From NCBI GenBank assembly GCA_017994935.1, contig JAGOJU010000018.1, forward strand, positions 1 through 64,000: DNA of 64,000 nt. The letters run 5' to 3'. This document shows, in pieces, positions 16,655 through 26,400 of this stretch. The notes under the pieces are model-generated. The model was given only the letters and a program-made list of their open reading frames with translations. It had not been told where the DNA came from and searched no databases. This DNA is from Opitutaceae bacterium (GTDB lineage: Bacteria > Verrucomicrobiota > Verrucomicrobiia > Opitutales > Opitutaceae). A program made the position numbers and the translations under genes. Position 1 is the stretch's first letter. Every line of letters begins with the position of its first letter.

Positions 16655-18433
16655 ATGTCTGGCAAAACATCCCGGAATGCACTGCATGTAAGCCCCGCGA
16701 TGCGGGATGCGACGGCCTGCGGGGTCTTGGGGCTGGCCGTGGTCTTGATCTACTCGCAGATTGGGGGGCACCGTCCCATTGCATTTGATGATGCTCTCTA
16801 TCTCACGGACAACGCCTGGGTCCTGGCGGGCTTGAAGTGGGACAGCCTGGTTTGGGCTTTCACCAATTTTGATTCTGCCAACTGGCATCCGTTTACGTGG
16901 CTGAGCCACATGGCCGATCAAGAGATGTTCGGTGAGCATTGGGGCGGCCACATGATTGAGAACATGTTCTGGCATGCCGGAAACAGCATGCTGGTATATA
17001 CGCTTTTGAGGCGCATTGGCTTTGGCAGGCTGCTTGGATTCGCTCTTGCGGCGGTTTTTGCGTGCCACCCGCTGAATGTCGAATCTGTCGCATGGCTTTC
17101 CCAGCGAAAGAACCAATTGAGCACGTTTCTGCTACTGGCGACGATGATTGCCTATCTCGATTGGCGGCGGGAAGGCCGGAAGCTAACCTTGGTGTTATTG
17201 ATAGCGGCCTACGTCTCGAGTTTGATGTCGAAGGCAATGGGTGTCACGCTGCCCGCCGTCGTCGTGATATTTGAGGGTGTCGTGGCCTTCAGGGATTCGG
17301 ATGGCGCAGTCTTCCGCAGCTATTTGCGCGCAAAGGTTTGGCTCGTCGGTACAATGAAGCGGGTATTGCCGCTGGCGATCGCGGCCGGGGCGATGTGCGT
17401 TGCGACCTTTGTTGCACAACGCAGTGCGGGCGCAGTAGCTTCCCTCGACACGCTTTCGTTTTCGGACCGGGTCAGCAATGCCACCCAGGCCCTTGGAATA
17501 TATTTGAGGACCTTTGTCTGGCCGGATAATCTGGCATTCTTCTATCCCCTGCGCGACTCGGCGGATTGGAGCCTGATCACCATTGCCTGTTTCTTTATTG
17601 CGGGCGCGATCGCTGTGGTTGTCTGGGGGAGCAGGCGACTGCCGATGGCGACCTTTGGTTTGGGCTGGTTTCTCGTTTCGCTCCTGCCAGTGATTGGTCT
17701 GGTGCAGGTGGGGAGCCAGAGCCATGCGGACCGGTACATGTATGTGCCAATGATCGGCCTCCTGATCGCATTGGGCGGGTTTGTGGACTGGTTGGCAGGC
17801 AGGAAAGTCATCAGGACAGGAATATGCAGTCTGGCGATAGCGGGCTTTGCCGGGATCATGGGCATCAAGGCATATGCCTATACCATGCTTTGGCAGGACG
17901 GGGAGACTGCCTATCGGAATGCCATCAAAGTTGGAGGACACTCCTATACCATGACAGTCAGTCTTACAGCCACCCTTATAAATCTCAATTACTTGAAGAC
18001 TGCCGAACCCTTCGCCCGGCTGGCAGCCGAGAAGTGGCCGGATCGGCCGCTCTCAGTTGCCAATATCGCCACGCTATATGCGAGGTATGAGAAGTATGAT
18101 AAGGCTGAATATTGGTTCAGGCGAGCGGTACAGATCGATCCGGGAAACCTGAGGTTTCAATACATGCTCGGCCTGACATTGCTGCATCTTGGGCGTGATG
18201 CCGAGGCGGAGGAGGTTCTTCAGGGCGCGTTGAAGCTTGGCGGAACTGGAAGTGACTGGAGAACCTCGGATCGGTTTGCCAAGTCCGTGCTCATGCGCAA
18301 GGTGCCCATCAGGCAGGTTGAAATCAAAGAGCTGATCGAGAAGGCGGCGCCGCGAGAAATCAGGGCGGATCCGCGGCAAGAAAATCCGGCCGGGCAAAAC
18401 CCAGGCGACGGGCGAGGAAAAACTGGAGACTGA
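16655..18433 (+). CDS. TMTC-like polytopic membrane glycosyltransferase with C-terminal TPRs
   Basis: 592 residues. Residues 1 to about 420 are polytopic membrane sequence with a short extracytoplasmic loop containing 'FDDALYLTDN', the acidic pair typical of GT-C enzymes. 'HPLNVESVAWLSQRKN' and 'SHADRYMYVPMIGL' are signatures of TMTC-type proteins and their bacterial relatives. Residues about 450-560 form TPR-like helices ('ARYEKYDKAEYWFRRAVQIDPGN'). Eukaryotic TMTCs are O-mannosyltransferases that use a lipid-linked donor; the bacterial relatives are largely uncharacterised. The 3' end overlaps the convergent GT2 gene by 74 bp. Transfer of a sugar from a polyprenyl-phosphate donor to proteins is the best guess. 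Confidence 0.75.
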   Translation: MSGKTSRNALHVSPAMRDATACGVLGLAVVLIYSQIGGHRPIAFDDALYLTDNAWVLAGLKWDSLVWAFTNFDSANWHPFTWLSHMADQEMFGEHWGGHMIENMFWHAGNSMLVYTLLRRIGFGRLLGFALAAVFACHPLNVESVAWLSQRKNQLSTFLLLATMIAYLDWRREGRKLTLVLLIAAYVSSLMSKAMGVTLPAVVVIFEGVVAFRDSDGAVFRSYLRAKVWLVGTMKRVLPLAIAAGAMCVATFVAQRSAGAVASLDTLSFSDRVSNATQALGIYLRTFVWPDNLAFFYPLRDSADWSLITIACFFIAGAIAVVVWGSRRLPMATFGLGWFLVSLLPVIGLVQVGSQSHADRYMYVPMIGLLIALGGFVDWLAGRKVIRTGICSLAIAGFAGIMGIKAYAYTMLWQDGETAYRNAIKVGGHSYTMTVSLTATLINLNYLKTAEPFARLAAEKWPDRPLSVANIATLYARYEKYDKAEYWFRRAVQIDPGNLRFQYMLGLTLLHLGRDAEAEEVLQGALKLGGTGSDWRTSDRFAKSVLMRKVPIRQVEIKELIEKAAPREIRADPRQENPAGQNPGDGRGKTGD

Positions 18434-19118
18434 TTTTCATACAGCCGATCCCGTAGACCAGGCTGCGGTGAAAGTTGATGGACGAGGCTTCCGGAAAGTA
18501 TTTTGTGGGACAGCTGACCTCGCCGATCATGCTCCCGTTCCAGAGGGCTTGGGCGATGAATTGGTTGTCGAATATAAAGTCGTTGGAGAGGATATCGAGT
18601 TTCATCTTCAACAGGAGCTCGCGCGAATAGGCACGGTAGCCAGTATGGTATTCCGACAGCTTTGCTCCCATGAGCAGATTCTGTGCGGCAGTGAGGAAGC
18701 GGTTCGCGATATATTTCCACCAGGGCATGCCGCCTTGGAGTGCAAATCCGCCCAGAATGCGTGAACCGACAACAAAATCGTGGAGCCCATTGGCTATCAT
18801 GCTGGCCATCGCCGGAATCAGTTTTGGTGTATATTGATAGTCGGGGTGCACCATGATGACGATATGGGCGCCTTTCTCCAGGGCGATCCGGTAACAGCTT
18901 TTCTGGTTTCCTCCGTAGCCAAGGTTCCTGTCGTGGACATGGACGGTTACACCGGGAAGCGATCGTGCCAGGGCGACCGTTCCATCACGGCTTCGGTCAT
19001 CAACCAGAATGATGTCGTCCACAATTCCCTGATCAACCACCTCATCATAGGTGGCGCGGAGCGTCCGCTCAGCGTTGTAGGCGGGCATGACGACGGCGAC
19101 TCGCTTGTTCCGATACAT
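18360..19118 (-). CDS. GT2 family glycosyltransferase, polyprenyl-phosphate-mannose-synthase-like
   Basis: 252 residues from the ATG at 19118; a longer frame to 19160 only adds residues before the first strand of the fold. 'VAVVMPAYNAERTLRATYDEV' opens a GT-A domain, with 'ILVDDRSRDGT' and 'NLGYGGNQKSCYRIAL' following, as in the DPM/DPG-synthase-like branch. 'VMVHPDYQYTP' occupies the DxD region. No C-terminal membrane helices are evident. Such enzymes typically load a sugar onto a polyprenyl phosphate from a nucleotide sugar. That would supply a donor for a GT-C enzyme such as the convergent neighbour. Confidence 0.85.
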   Translation of the reverse strand: MYRNKRVAVVMPAYNAERTLRATYDEVVDQGIVDDIILVDDRSRDGTVALARSLPGVTVHVHDRNLGYGGNQKSCYRIALEKGAHIVIMVHPDYQYTPKLIPAMASMIANGLHDFVVGSRILGGFALQGGMPWWKYIANRFLTAAQNLLMGAKLSEYHTGYRAYSRELLLKMKLDILSNDFIFDNQFIAQALWNGSMIGEVSCPTKYFPEASSINFHRSLVYGIGCMKISLQFFLARRLGFARPDFLAADPP

Positions 19119-19415
19119 GGTGTGGTGAGGGCGGAATGATCCCGAAACCTTCCCGCGCAATACTACCGATTGCAGGAAGTGATCAAGGATGTTTGCTTAC
19201 GATGCATGGGGGGCGGGGTGCGGGAGGTGAGGAGTTTCGATCGCGGCCAAGTCCAAGCGGATCGGGATCTGAACTATCGGCTCAATACGGGCAGGTAAGA
19301 AGTCAACCTTGTCTTCAATGACGCGAACAAAGGTGGCCCGATTTTGTTGCCCGATAATAAGGGACAGGTTAAAAATGATTGACCGGAGTGCCCAATCTGC
19401 TTGGCTCGGGGGAGG

Positions 19416-20396
19416 ATGAGACGGGCGCGAATCAAGATTGAACGGGAAGAGGCGGTTTACCATTGCATGACACGGACGGTGAACGGGGAGAGGATCATCG
19501 ATGATGTAGGCAAAGAGGTGCTTCGTAAGCAGTTATGGCAGATATCCGACTATTGTGGGGTGCAGGTCATCACCTACACGATCCTGTCGAATCACTTCCA
19601 TGTCCTCGTCCGCGTGCCACAGAAGCAGCCTGTGCCCGATGCGGAATTGCTCCGCCGCTACAGCGTGCTCTACCCGAAGCCGACCAGGTTCCAAACTACC
19701 CGGCTAGAGGTGATTCAGGCGCAGCTGGAAACGAATGGACCGGAAGCATTGGCATGGCGGAAGGGCCAGGAGGCGCTGATGAGCGATGTTTCCCAGTTCA
19801 TGAAATTGCTGAAGCAGCGCTTCGCCATCTGGTTCAACAAGACCCATAAGCGCTTCGGCACACTGTGGGCGGAGCGATTCAAGAGCGTGCTGGTTGAGCC
19901 GGGCGGACGGGTGATCGAAACCATGGCCGCATACATCGATCTGAACTGTGTGCGCGCGGGGCTTGCACGAGACCCGAAGGAGTATCGTTTCTGCGGCTAC
20001 AGCGAGGCAGTCGCCGGGCGGATTTCTGCCCGAAACGGGCTTCTGTACCTCTTCGGCTCACAGGCTTGGAACGACGCGCAAAGTGCCTACCGTCAGGTAC
20101 TTTTTGGCACGGGTGCCGAGGGGGACGAAACGGCTGCTGGTATCGCCCTGGAGGAGTTCAGGCGCGTGATCGACGAAGGAGGAAAGTTACCCCTCTCGAC
20201 GGTCTTGCGTTGCCGTATCCGGTACTTTTCCGACGGCGCCGTGCTTGGCAGCAAAGCGTTTGTTGGCGCGCAGATGGCGGGGTATCGAAAGACTTTGCGA
20301 CGCAGGTCCACCTGCTCGCCGCGACCTCTGCCGGCCATCACTGACTGGGGCGATCTCACGACCCTGCGCGGCTTGCGCCGCCAAGCTTTCGGGTGA
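19416..20396 (+). CDS. REP-associated tyrosine transposase (RAYT), Y1/HUH family
   Basis: 326 residues from ATG 19416; a TTG at 19401 would add five. The HUH motif is in 'LSNHFHVLVRV' (about residues 50-60), and 'FGTLWAERFKSVLVE' and 'YIDLNCVRAGL' are family-typical. The C-terminus ends with 'WGDLTTLRGLRRQAFG', so it looks full length. RAYTs are single-copy, domesticated relatives of IS200/IS605 transposases that process REP hairpins. No terminal repeats are evident, so I do not call an insertion sequence. The 297-base gap before it shows no gene. A candidate REP-like hairpin is at 14299-14318. Confidence 0.9.
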   Translation: MRRARIKIEREEAVYHCMTRTVNGERIIDDVGKEVLRKQLWQISDYCGVQVITYTILSNHFHVLVRVPQKQPVPDAELLRRYSVLYPKPTRFQTTRLEVIQAQLETNGPEALAWRKGQEALMSDVSQFMKLLKQRFAIWFNKTHKRFGTLWAERFKSVLVEPGGRVIETMAAYIDLNCVRAGLARDPKEYRFCGYSEAVAGRISARNGLLYLFGSQAWNDAQSAYRQVLFGTGAEGDETAAGIALEEFRRVIDEGGKLPLSTVLRCRIRYFSDGAVLGSKAFVGAQMAGYRKTLRRRSTCSPRPLPAITDWGDLTTLRGLRRQAFG

Positions 20397-21007
20397 GGCG
20401 TGTGCAATGATCCCCGTCAAAGAAGACTCACGCTCCCGTCTTCCTCATGTTCTCTTAGGAAACGCAAGTCGTTCCTCATTCGTTCACGCGTCGCAAGGCT
20501 CCTGATTTCACCTGCTGTTCGCGAGCGGACACTGGATGATAGGAAGAAGCTGCTGCAGGTACCCTCATTTGAACACTTCGCGGACGAGGATGACGTCGGC
20601 ATTGGGATCCTCCTTCCGTCGTGGGAAGAAAGCACGCGGCGTTCGCCGCAGGCACGGGCCCACGCCGCAGGCATTGGTATCAGTGGGACTTCTCCAAGGT
20701 GCCTTCGGGCATCCGTTCATGCGCGTGGCGAAACCATTCTTGCCGCGTGGTCTTCGTCCAACACCACACAATACAGTGGATTGTCCATTTCGATGCGCAT
20801 ACGGCTGACAATACGGGAAACATTCTCATCCCGACGGTGCTCATACTGGTGGAAACGGTACCGATGATTGTCATCACGTCTTGGATGAAGTTTTTCCCGT
20901 CGCTCCTCGAAGTATTTTTGTGCACCGGCATGACTCCTTCGGTGGCGTGTGCTCCCGCGCTGACTCATCTCTTGCGCCAATCCCGGAGCAATAATTGATT
21001 CCTGAGA
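20397..21007. other. 611-base gap without a supported gene
   Basis: Several open frames of up to 155 codons exist on both strands, but none shows a recognisable family, a plausible start or a fold-like composition. This is the longest unexplained stretch in the window. It could be a degraded gene next to the RAYT. Confidence 0.5.
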
Positions 21008-23458
21008 GTGAAAAGCCGCCAATTTATTCTTCGCGCGCTGGCAGTTTTTTTCCTTGGAGGGGCAATTGCGGGGCTTGCCGTCATTCTTCGCAGAATTGAT
21101 GTTCAAGCCATTCGCGCGCGGGATATGGTTTCACCTGCTCAGCATCGCACCGATGCTCCCAAGCACTGGGATCGAGAGACGGCCGGTTTTGCGAATGCCG
21201 GAGGCAGTCCCCTTCCGGACCCGTCACCGGCAGAAGTAAATTCCCGTCCGAAATCGGCCTTGTTCGAATTTCGCGCGGCGCCGAGCGACGCAGGTGTCAT
21301 TGAACGAAAGCTGGATCCCGCGACGGATCGGATCCACTACCTGACTTTGAATCGCGTGCTGTTGCTCGGCAAGGATTCGCCGGTCTGGCTGCAGGCGGGG
21401 ACCGGACGGATCCTTTTTCCGATGCCCGATGGCTCGACGGCAATCATGCGCGTGAACGCAACCGAAAGCCTTGGCCCGAGGCGTTTTGTGACGGTTGGTG
21501 ATCTTGAGGGCAGGGAAAACAGCCGGGCGATCATCGCCGTAAACGAGGATTCCATTGCGGCGCAGTTCCTCGATCCGCAGTTGGGCGAATATCAGCTTCG
21601 GTCCCTCGAAAGCGTGGACGGCCCGCTCGGTCAGCTCTGGAAGGTGGATTACACGAAACTGGGTGAATGCGGAGGGCAGATTGCCCCCGTGTGGGATGAC
21701 TCAACGGCGGCAGCAGTGTTGACCGCCGTCACCGGGCAATCATCGGTCGGTGACGGCAAGGCCGAAACACAGCTTGCTGCGTCTGATTTGAGCCAAGGGC
21801 CAGCCATTCGCCTGTTGTTCCTCTATACCGTTGCCGTCGGTCAGTCCTATGGTGTCACACAGATCCGAAGCATCATCGATCTGACGATTGCGGGCATCAA
21901 TGCCGACTTCGCGGGAAGCCGGATTCCGGCAAGGCTGGAACTCGCGGCAGCGCAGGAGGTGACCTATGACGAATCCAGCGTCAGCTTCCAAACGGCACTG
22001 GGCAGGCTTCGTGGCATCTCGGATGGTTACCTTGACCAGATCCATGCCCTGCGAAACCAGGTGGCTGCCGATCTGGTTTCGCTGGGATTTCAAGCCGCGG
22101 ACACAGGCGGCACAGCAGGCATCGCCTACGTCATGGATGAGCCTCAGTCCTACACGAATGGCTTCTACGGCTTTTCTGTCGTCCGTTTCGGTTCGATGAG
22201 TTCAGGCAATGTGCTTTCCCACGAGCTTGGTCACAATTTCGGATGTTCACATGACCGGGAAAACTCCAGTGGGCGCGGGGCGTATCCCTACAGCTTCGGC
22301 TACCGGTTCTTCGCGCAGGACAATGCCGGGCAAAACAGGCAGTACCGCGACATCATGTCCTATTCACCTGGTACGCGGGTTTCCTATTTTTCGAATCCGC
22401 GACTGGTGCTCTCCACATTGACCACGGGAAGCACTGTCGCCAATCTGCGTGAGCCTGTGGCCTTGGGAATCGCCGCCGGGTTGCCCGGTGAGGCGGACAA
22501 TGCCCGCACGATTGAACAGACTTCATTCGAAGTTTCGAACTACCGGGCATCGCCCCAATCTCCGTATTCGCTCGGCACATTGATCAACGTGTCGACACGC
22601 GCGCAAGTGGGCGCCGGTTCACGGCAGTTGATCGGGGGATTCGTGATCAACGGAGGCTCGGCCAAGACCGTTCTGATTCGCGCGGCAGGACCGTCGCTGG
22701 CAGCATTCGGAGTCAACGATGCCCTGCAGGATCCCCTGTTGCGGCTCTATCGGCTTGGTGAATCGGTCCCGTTCGCAAGCAATGACAATTGGGGTGATCA
22801 GCCCGATGCCAGCCAGACAACCCGTGCGGGGTTTCCGTTTGCCGTGGGCAGCCGGGATTCGGCGCTCGTCGGGGTCCTCGCTCCCGGCGCCTACACGGCA
22901 AATATCGAGGGTGTGGGAGGTGCCACGGGAACGGCCCTGGTGGAGGCTTACGAAATCGATCAGGGTGCGGGTGCACGGCTTGTCAATCTCTCCACACGTG
23001 CCTACGCGGATCCGGTTCGTCCGCTGATCGCCGGCTTCGTTATCAATGCGGACCCGGGATCACCGGGCCTGACGAAGCGCCTGCTCATTCGCGTGCTGGG
23101 CTCGACCCTCGCAAATTATGGAGTGCCTGATGGCATGCCCGACCCCATGATGCGACTGTATGACGGGAAAGGGGAACTGCTGCTCGAAAATGATGACTGG
23201 GATTCCCCCAACACCCGCCTCTCCGACAGTCCCTCACTCGTTCGCGGCACCGTCGATCAGTATTCGGAGCAACTTGTATTTGATGCGATCAAGTCCTTGG
23301 GCATTCCTGAAATGAAGCCGGTGGAGCCCGCGGTCATCGTGGACCTGTTGCCCGGAAGCTATACCGTAGTGGTCGTTCCCTTCGAAAATCTGGCTTCCAA
23401 TCAGGTTGCGCAATCGGGAGTTGGCCTTGTCGAGGTATATGAGCTTGTCGCGCGCTGA
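21008..23458 (+). CDS. Secreted metzincin (reprolysin-like) metalloprotease with two C-terminal beta repeats
   Basis: 816 residues with a GTG start and an N-terminal hydrophobic segment (about residues 7-27) as signal peptide or anchor. A long propeptide-like region (about 60-250) precedes the catalytic domain. The zinc site is 'HELGHNFGCSHD' (H405, E406, H409, H415), with a Met-turn in 'DIMSYSPG', as in M12B-like zincins. From about 518 two related ~130-160-residue modules follow: the first has 'LIRAAGPSLAAFGVNDALQ', the second 'LIRVLGSTLANYGVPDGMP', each preceded by 'VNLSTRA'-like and 'GGFVING'-like strands. These repeats may bind or anchor at the cell surface. The protein probably degrades extracellular protein. 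Confidence 0.85.
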   Translation: MKSRQFILRALAVFFLGGAIAGLAVILRRIDVQAIRARDMVSPAQHRTDAPKHWDRETAGFANAGGSPLPDPSPAEVNSRPKSALFEFRAAPSDAGVIERKLDPATDRIHYLTLNRVLLLGKDSPVWLQAGTGRILFPMPDGSTAIMRVNATESLGPRRFVTVGDLEGRENSRAIIAVNEDSIAAQFLDPQLGEYQLRSLESVDGPLGQLWKVDYTKLGECGGQIAPVWDDSTAAAVLTAVTGQSSVGDGKAETQLAASDLSQGPAIRLLFLYTVAVGQSYGVTQIRSIIDLTIAGINADFAGSRIPARLELAAAQEVTYDESSVSFQTALGRLRGISDGYLDQIHALRNQVAADLVSLGFQAADTGGTAGIAYVMDEPQSYTNGFYGFSVVRFGSMSSGNVLSHELGHNFGCSHDRENSSGRGAYPYSFGYRFFAQDNAGQNRQYRDIMSYSPGTRVSYFSNPRLVLSTLTTGSTVANLREPVALGIAAGLPGEADNARTIEQTSFEVSNYRASPQSPYSLGTLINVSTRAQVGAGSRQLIGGFVINGGSAKTVLIRAAGPSLAAFGVNDALQDPLLRLYRLGESVPFASNDNWGDQPDASQTTRAGFPFAVGSRDSALVGVLAPGAYTANIEGVGGATGTALVEAYEIDQGAGARLVNLSTRAYADPVRPLIAGFVINADPGSPGLTKRLLIRVLGSTLANYGVPDGMPDPMMRLYDGKGELLLENDDWDSPNTRLSDSPSLVRGTVDQYSEQLVFDAIKSLGIPEMKPVEPAVIVDLLPGSYTVVVVPFENLASNQVAQSGVGLVEVYELVAR

Positions 23459-23636
23459 GAGGCCTCCGGTTCGCCACCATCGGGAAAACGACACTCAACG
23501 GCGATTTTCAAGGATGGGGCGTTTTGTCACACAGGAGAGAAGCGTGACACGATTCCGCGCCACACTGCCACGAGGCGCTGATTTCCGCCCTAGGTAATCG
23601 ATTGGAACGAGGCATGCAGTTCCGCCGCATACCATC

Positions 23637-26219
23637 ATGGATCCCAACACACTCACCACCATGTCACGGCAGGCGCTTACCGATGCGCAATCAGAGGCGC
23701 GCCGGCGTTCAAACAATGAGGTCGATACGTGGCACCTGCTTTTTGCGTTGCTGACCCAGGAAAAGGGGATCGTGCCTGCCTTGATTGAAAAGCTGGGCAT
23801 GACCACGAGCGCGCTGGAACTTGCGGCGGAACGCGAACTCGAGCGGCTTCCGAAGGTGAGCGGCAGCGTGGACACCTCGAAGATTTACGTCACCCAGGCG
23901 GTGAACGACGTCCTGACACGCGCAGAGGCGGAAGCGAAGAAGCTCAAGGACGAGTTTGTTTCGGTCGAGCATCTGTTCCTTGGGCTGGTCGAAGTGACGA
24001 AGCCGGAATCGTTCGCCAAGTTTCTCAAATCGTTCGGACTCGATCGCGACAAGGTGCTCAATGCGCTGAAGGCGATCCGGGGAAATCAGCGGGTGACATC
24101 GGACAATCCGGAGGCCACGTATGCCGCGCTCGAGAAGTATGGCGTTGACCTCGTCGCCCAGGCGCGGAAAGGCAAACTGGATCCGGTGATCGGACGTGAT
24201 GACGAGATCCGGCGCACCATTCGCATCCTGTCTCGGCGCACCAAGAACAATCCGGTGCTCATCGGAGAGCCTGGAGTGGGCAAGACCGCAATTGTCGAGG
24301 GCCTTGCGCAGCGCATTGTGCGTGGCGATGTGCCGGAGGGTCTTAAGGAAAAGACGATCTTCTCGCTGGACATGGGTGCGCTGATTGCAGGCGCGAAATA
24401 CCGCGGCGAATTCGAGGAACGGCTGAAGGCGGTGCTTTCCGAGGTGAAGCAGAGCGAAGGCCGCATCGTCCTTTTCGTCGATGAACTGCACACCATCGTG
24501 GGTGCAGGGAAGACGGAAGGAGCAATGGATGCGGGCAATCTGCTGAAGCCGATGCTGGCTCGAGGCGAGCTGCATTGCATCGGTGCGACCACCCTGGACG
24601 AATACAGGCAGCACATTGAGAAGGACGCCGCGCTGGAACGCAGGTTCCAGCCCGTGCTCGTCGAGCCGCCCTCGGTGGAGGATGCCATTTCAATCCTGCG
24701 CGGATTGCGCGAACGATTTGAATTGCATCATGGCGTGAGGATCCAGGACAACGCCCTGGTCTCCGCGGTCACCCTCTCCAACCGCTACATCTCCGACCGG
24801 TTCCTGCCGGACAAGGCGATCGATCTTGTGGACGAGGCCTGTGCGATGATTCGGACCGAAATGGACAGCGCGCCGCAGGAACTCGATGCCTTGCAGCGCC
24901 GGGTTCTCCAGCTCGAGATTGAGGAGGCGGCGCTGAAGCTCGAAAAGGATGAGTCGTCGCGCCAGCGGCTGGAAGCGCTTCGCAGGGAACTCGCAGATGC
25001 GCGCACCCAGTCCTCCGCGCTCCGGGCAAAGTGGGAAAAGGAAAAGGCGTCGGTTGAGCGCGTGCGAAAGGTGCGCGAGGAACTGGATGCGGCCCGACTG
25101 GAGATTGAAAAGGCCGAAAGGGCGTATGATCTCAACAAGCTGGCGGAGCTTCGTCATGGACGGATTCCGCAGCTGGAGGCTGAACTGAAGAAGCTGGAGA
25201 AGGCGGAAGCGAAGACGGAGCTCTTCAAGGAGGAGGTCTCCTCCGAGGAGGTGGCCGAAATCGTTGCGAAGTGGTCCGGCATACCCGTCTCCCGCCTTGT
25301 GGAAGGGGAAAGGGAAAAGCTCCTCCGCCTCGGCGATGAGCTTCACCAGCGGGTGATCGGGCAGGAGGAGGCCGTGCAGCTCGCGAGCGACGCGATCCTG
25401 CGCGCCCGCGCGGGCATCAAGGATCCGCGCCGTCCGGTCGGCAGCTTCCTGTTTCTGGGCCCGACGGGCGTCGGCAAGACCGAACTCGCAAAGACCCTTG
25501 CGGAAACCCTTTTCGACAGCGAGGCCGCCATGATCCGGATCGACATGTCGGAATACATGGAGAAGCACAGCGTGTCGCGCATGATTGGCGCGCCTCCCGG
25601 GTATGTGGGCTACGATGAGGGCGGCCAGCTGACAGAGGCGGTGCGCCGCAAGCCGTACGCAGTCGTTCTCTTCGACGAGATCGAGAAGGCGCACCCCGAT
25701 GTATTCAATGTTCTGCTACAGATTCTCGATGACGGACGCGTGACGGATTCACAGGGGCGCACGGTCGATTTCAAGAATACGATCATCATCATGACCTCGA
25801 ACATCGGCTCGCGTTTCCTGCTCGAAGGGGTCACCACCGATGTCATACCGGAGAGCGTCCGTGAGTCCGTGATGGCAGAGCTCCGCCGTTCGTTTCGTCC
25901 CGAGTTCCTCAACCGTATCGACGAGACCATTCTCTTCAAGCCGCTCACTCTTGAGGAAATCACCCGGATCGTCGACCTCCTGCTCGCCGACCTCAACAGG
26001 CGACTGGCCGACCGCCGTGTCACCGTCACGCTCGAAAAGAAGGCGAAGGCCTGGGTGGGTGAGAAGGGCTACGATCCTGTCTTTGGTGCGCGCCCGTTGA
26101 AACGTTTCCTGCAGCGCAACATTGAGACCATGCTCGCCCGTGCTCTCATCACAGGCGAGGTGACGGAAGGCAGCGAGGTGACGTTCAAGGTGAAGGATGA
26201 CCAACTGGTGATGGCCTGA
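23637..26219 (+). CDS. clpB: ATP-dependent disaggregase ClpB
   Basis: 860 residues, normal for ClpB. An N-terminal Clp_N repeat domain (about 5-145) is followed by AAA1 with Walker A 'GEPGVGKT' (210-217), a long coiled-coil middle domain (about 400-520) that distinguishes ClpB from ClpA/C, and AAA2 with 'GPTGVGKT' (608-615) and '[19 protein letters not shown]'. With DnaK it rescues aggregated proteins. No IGL/F loop for ClpP is seen. The 178 bases upstream show no CIRCE element or clear heat-shock promoter. It is transcribed alone and is convergent with the esterase gene. Confidence 0.97.
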   Translation: MDPNTLTTMSRQALTDAQSEARRRSNNEVDTWHLLFALLTQEKGIVPALIEKLGMTTSALELAAERELERLPKVSGSVDTSKIYVTQAVNDVLTRAEAEAKKLKDEFVSVEHLFLGLVEVTKPESFAKFLKSFGLDRDKVLNALKAIRGNQRVTSDNPEATYAALEKYGVDLVAQARKGKLDPVIGRDDEIRRTIRILSRRTKNNPVLIGEPGVGKTAIVEGLAQRIVRGDVPEGLKEKTIFSLDMGALIAGAKYRGEFEERLKAVLSEVKQSEGRIVLFVDELHTIVGAGKTEGAMDAGNLLKPMLARGELHCIGATTLDEYRQHIEKDAALERRFQPVLVEPPSVEDAISILRGLRERFELHHGVRIQDNALVSAVTLSNRYISDRFLPDKAIDLVDEACAMIRTEMDSAPQELDALQRRVLQLEIEEAALKLEKDESSRQRLEALRRELADARTQSSALRAKWEKEKASVERVRKVREELDAARLEIEKAERAYDLNKLAELRHGRIPQLEAELKKLEKAEAKTELFKEEVSSEEVAEIVAKWSGIPVSRLVEGEREKLLRLGDELHQRVIGQEEAVQLASDAILRARAGIKDPRRPVGSFLFLGPTGVGKTELAKTLAETLFDSEAAMIRIDMSEYMEKHSVSRMIGAPPGYVGYDEGGQLTEAVRRKPYAVVLFDEIEKAHPDVFNVLLQILDDGRVTDSQGRTVDFKNTIIIMTSNIGSRFLLEGVTTDVIPESVRESVMAELRRSFRPEFLNRIDETILFKPLTLEEITRIVDLLLADLNRRLADRRVTVTLEKKAKAWVGEKGYDPVFGARPLKRFLQRNIETMLARALITGEVTEGSEVTFKVKDDQLVMA

Positions 26220-26400
26220 TCGGCCGGTGACCACCGACGCCACACGTGTCGTGGGCCTGAGTCTTGAGAGAGATCCATCAGTGGATCAGGTCATCGGAGA
26301 GCACCTTGCGGATTCCCACGCGTGAGCCGGGATCCTGTCACGAGGTTCGGCAGAGGCAGCGAACGGTCCTTTCACGACCGCAACGAAAGCGTCTGTCAAT

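Noticed and set aside
19119..20396. IS200/IS605 insertion sequence around the transposase-like gene
   Set aside because: No terminal hairpins, target duplication or tnpB seen, and the protein is of the single-copy RAYT type.
20400..20867. 155-codon + strand open frame downstream of the RAYT
   Set aside because: No conserved motif or start signal; residue composition resembles random GC-rich translation.
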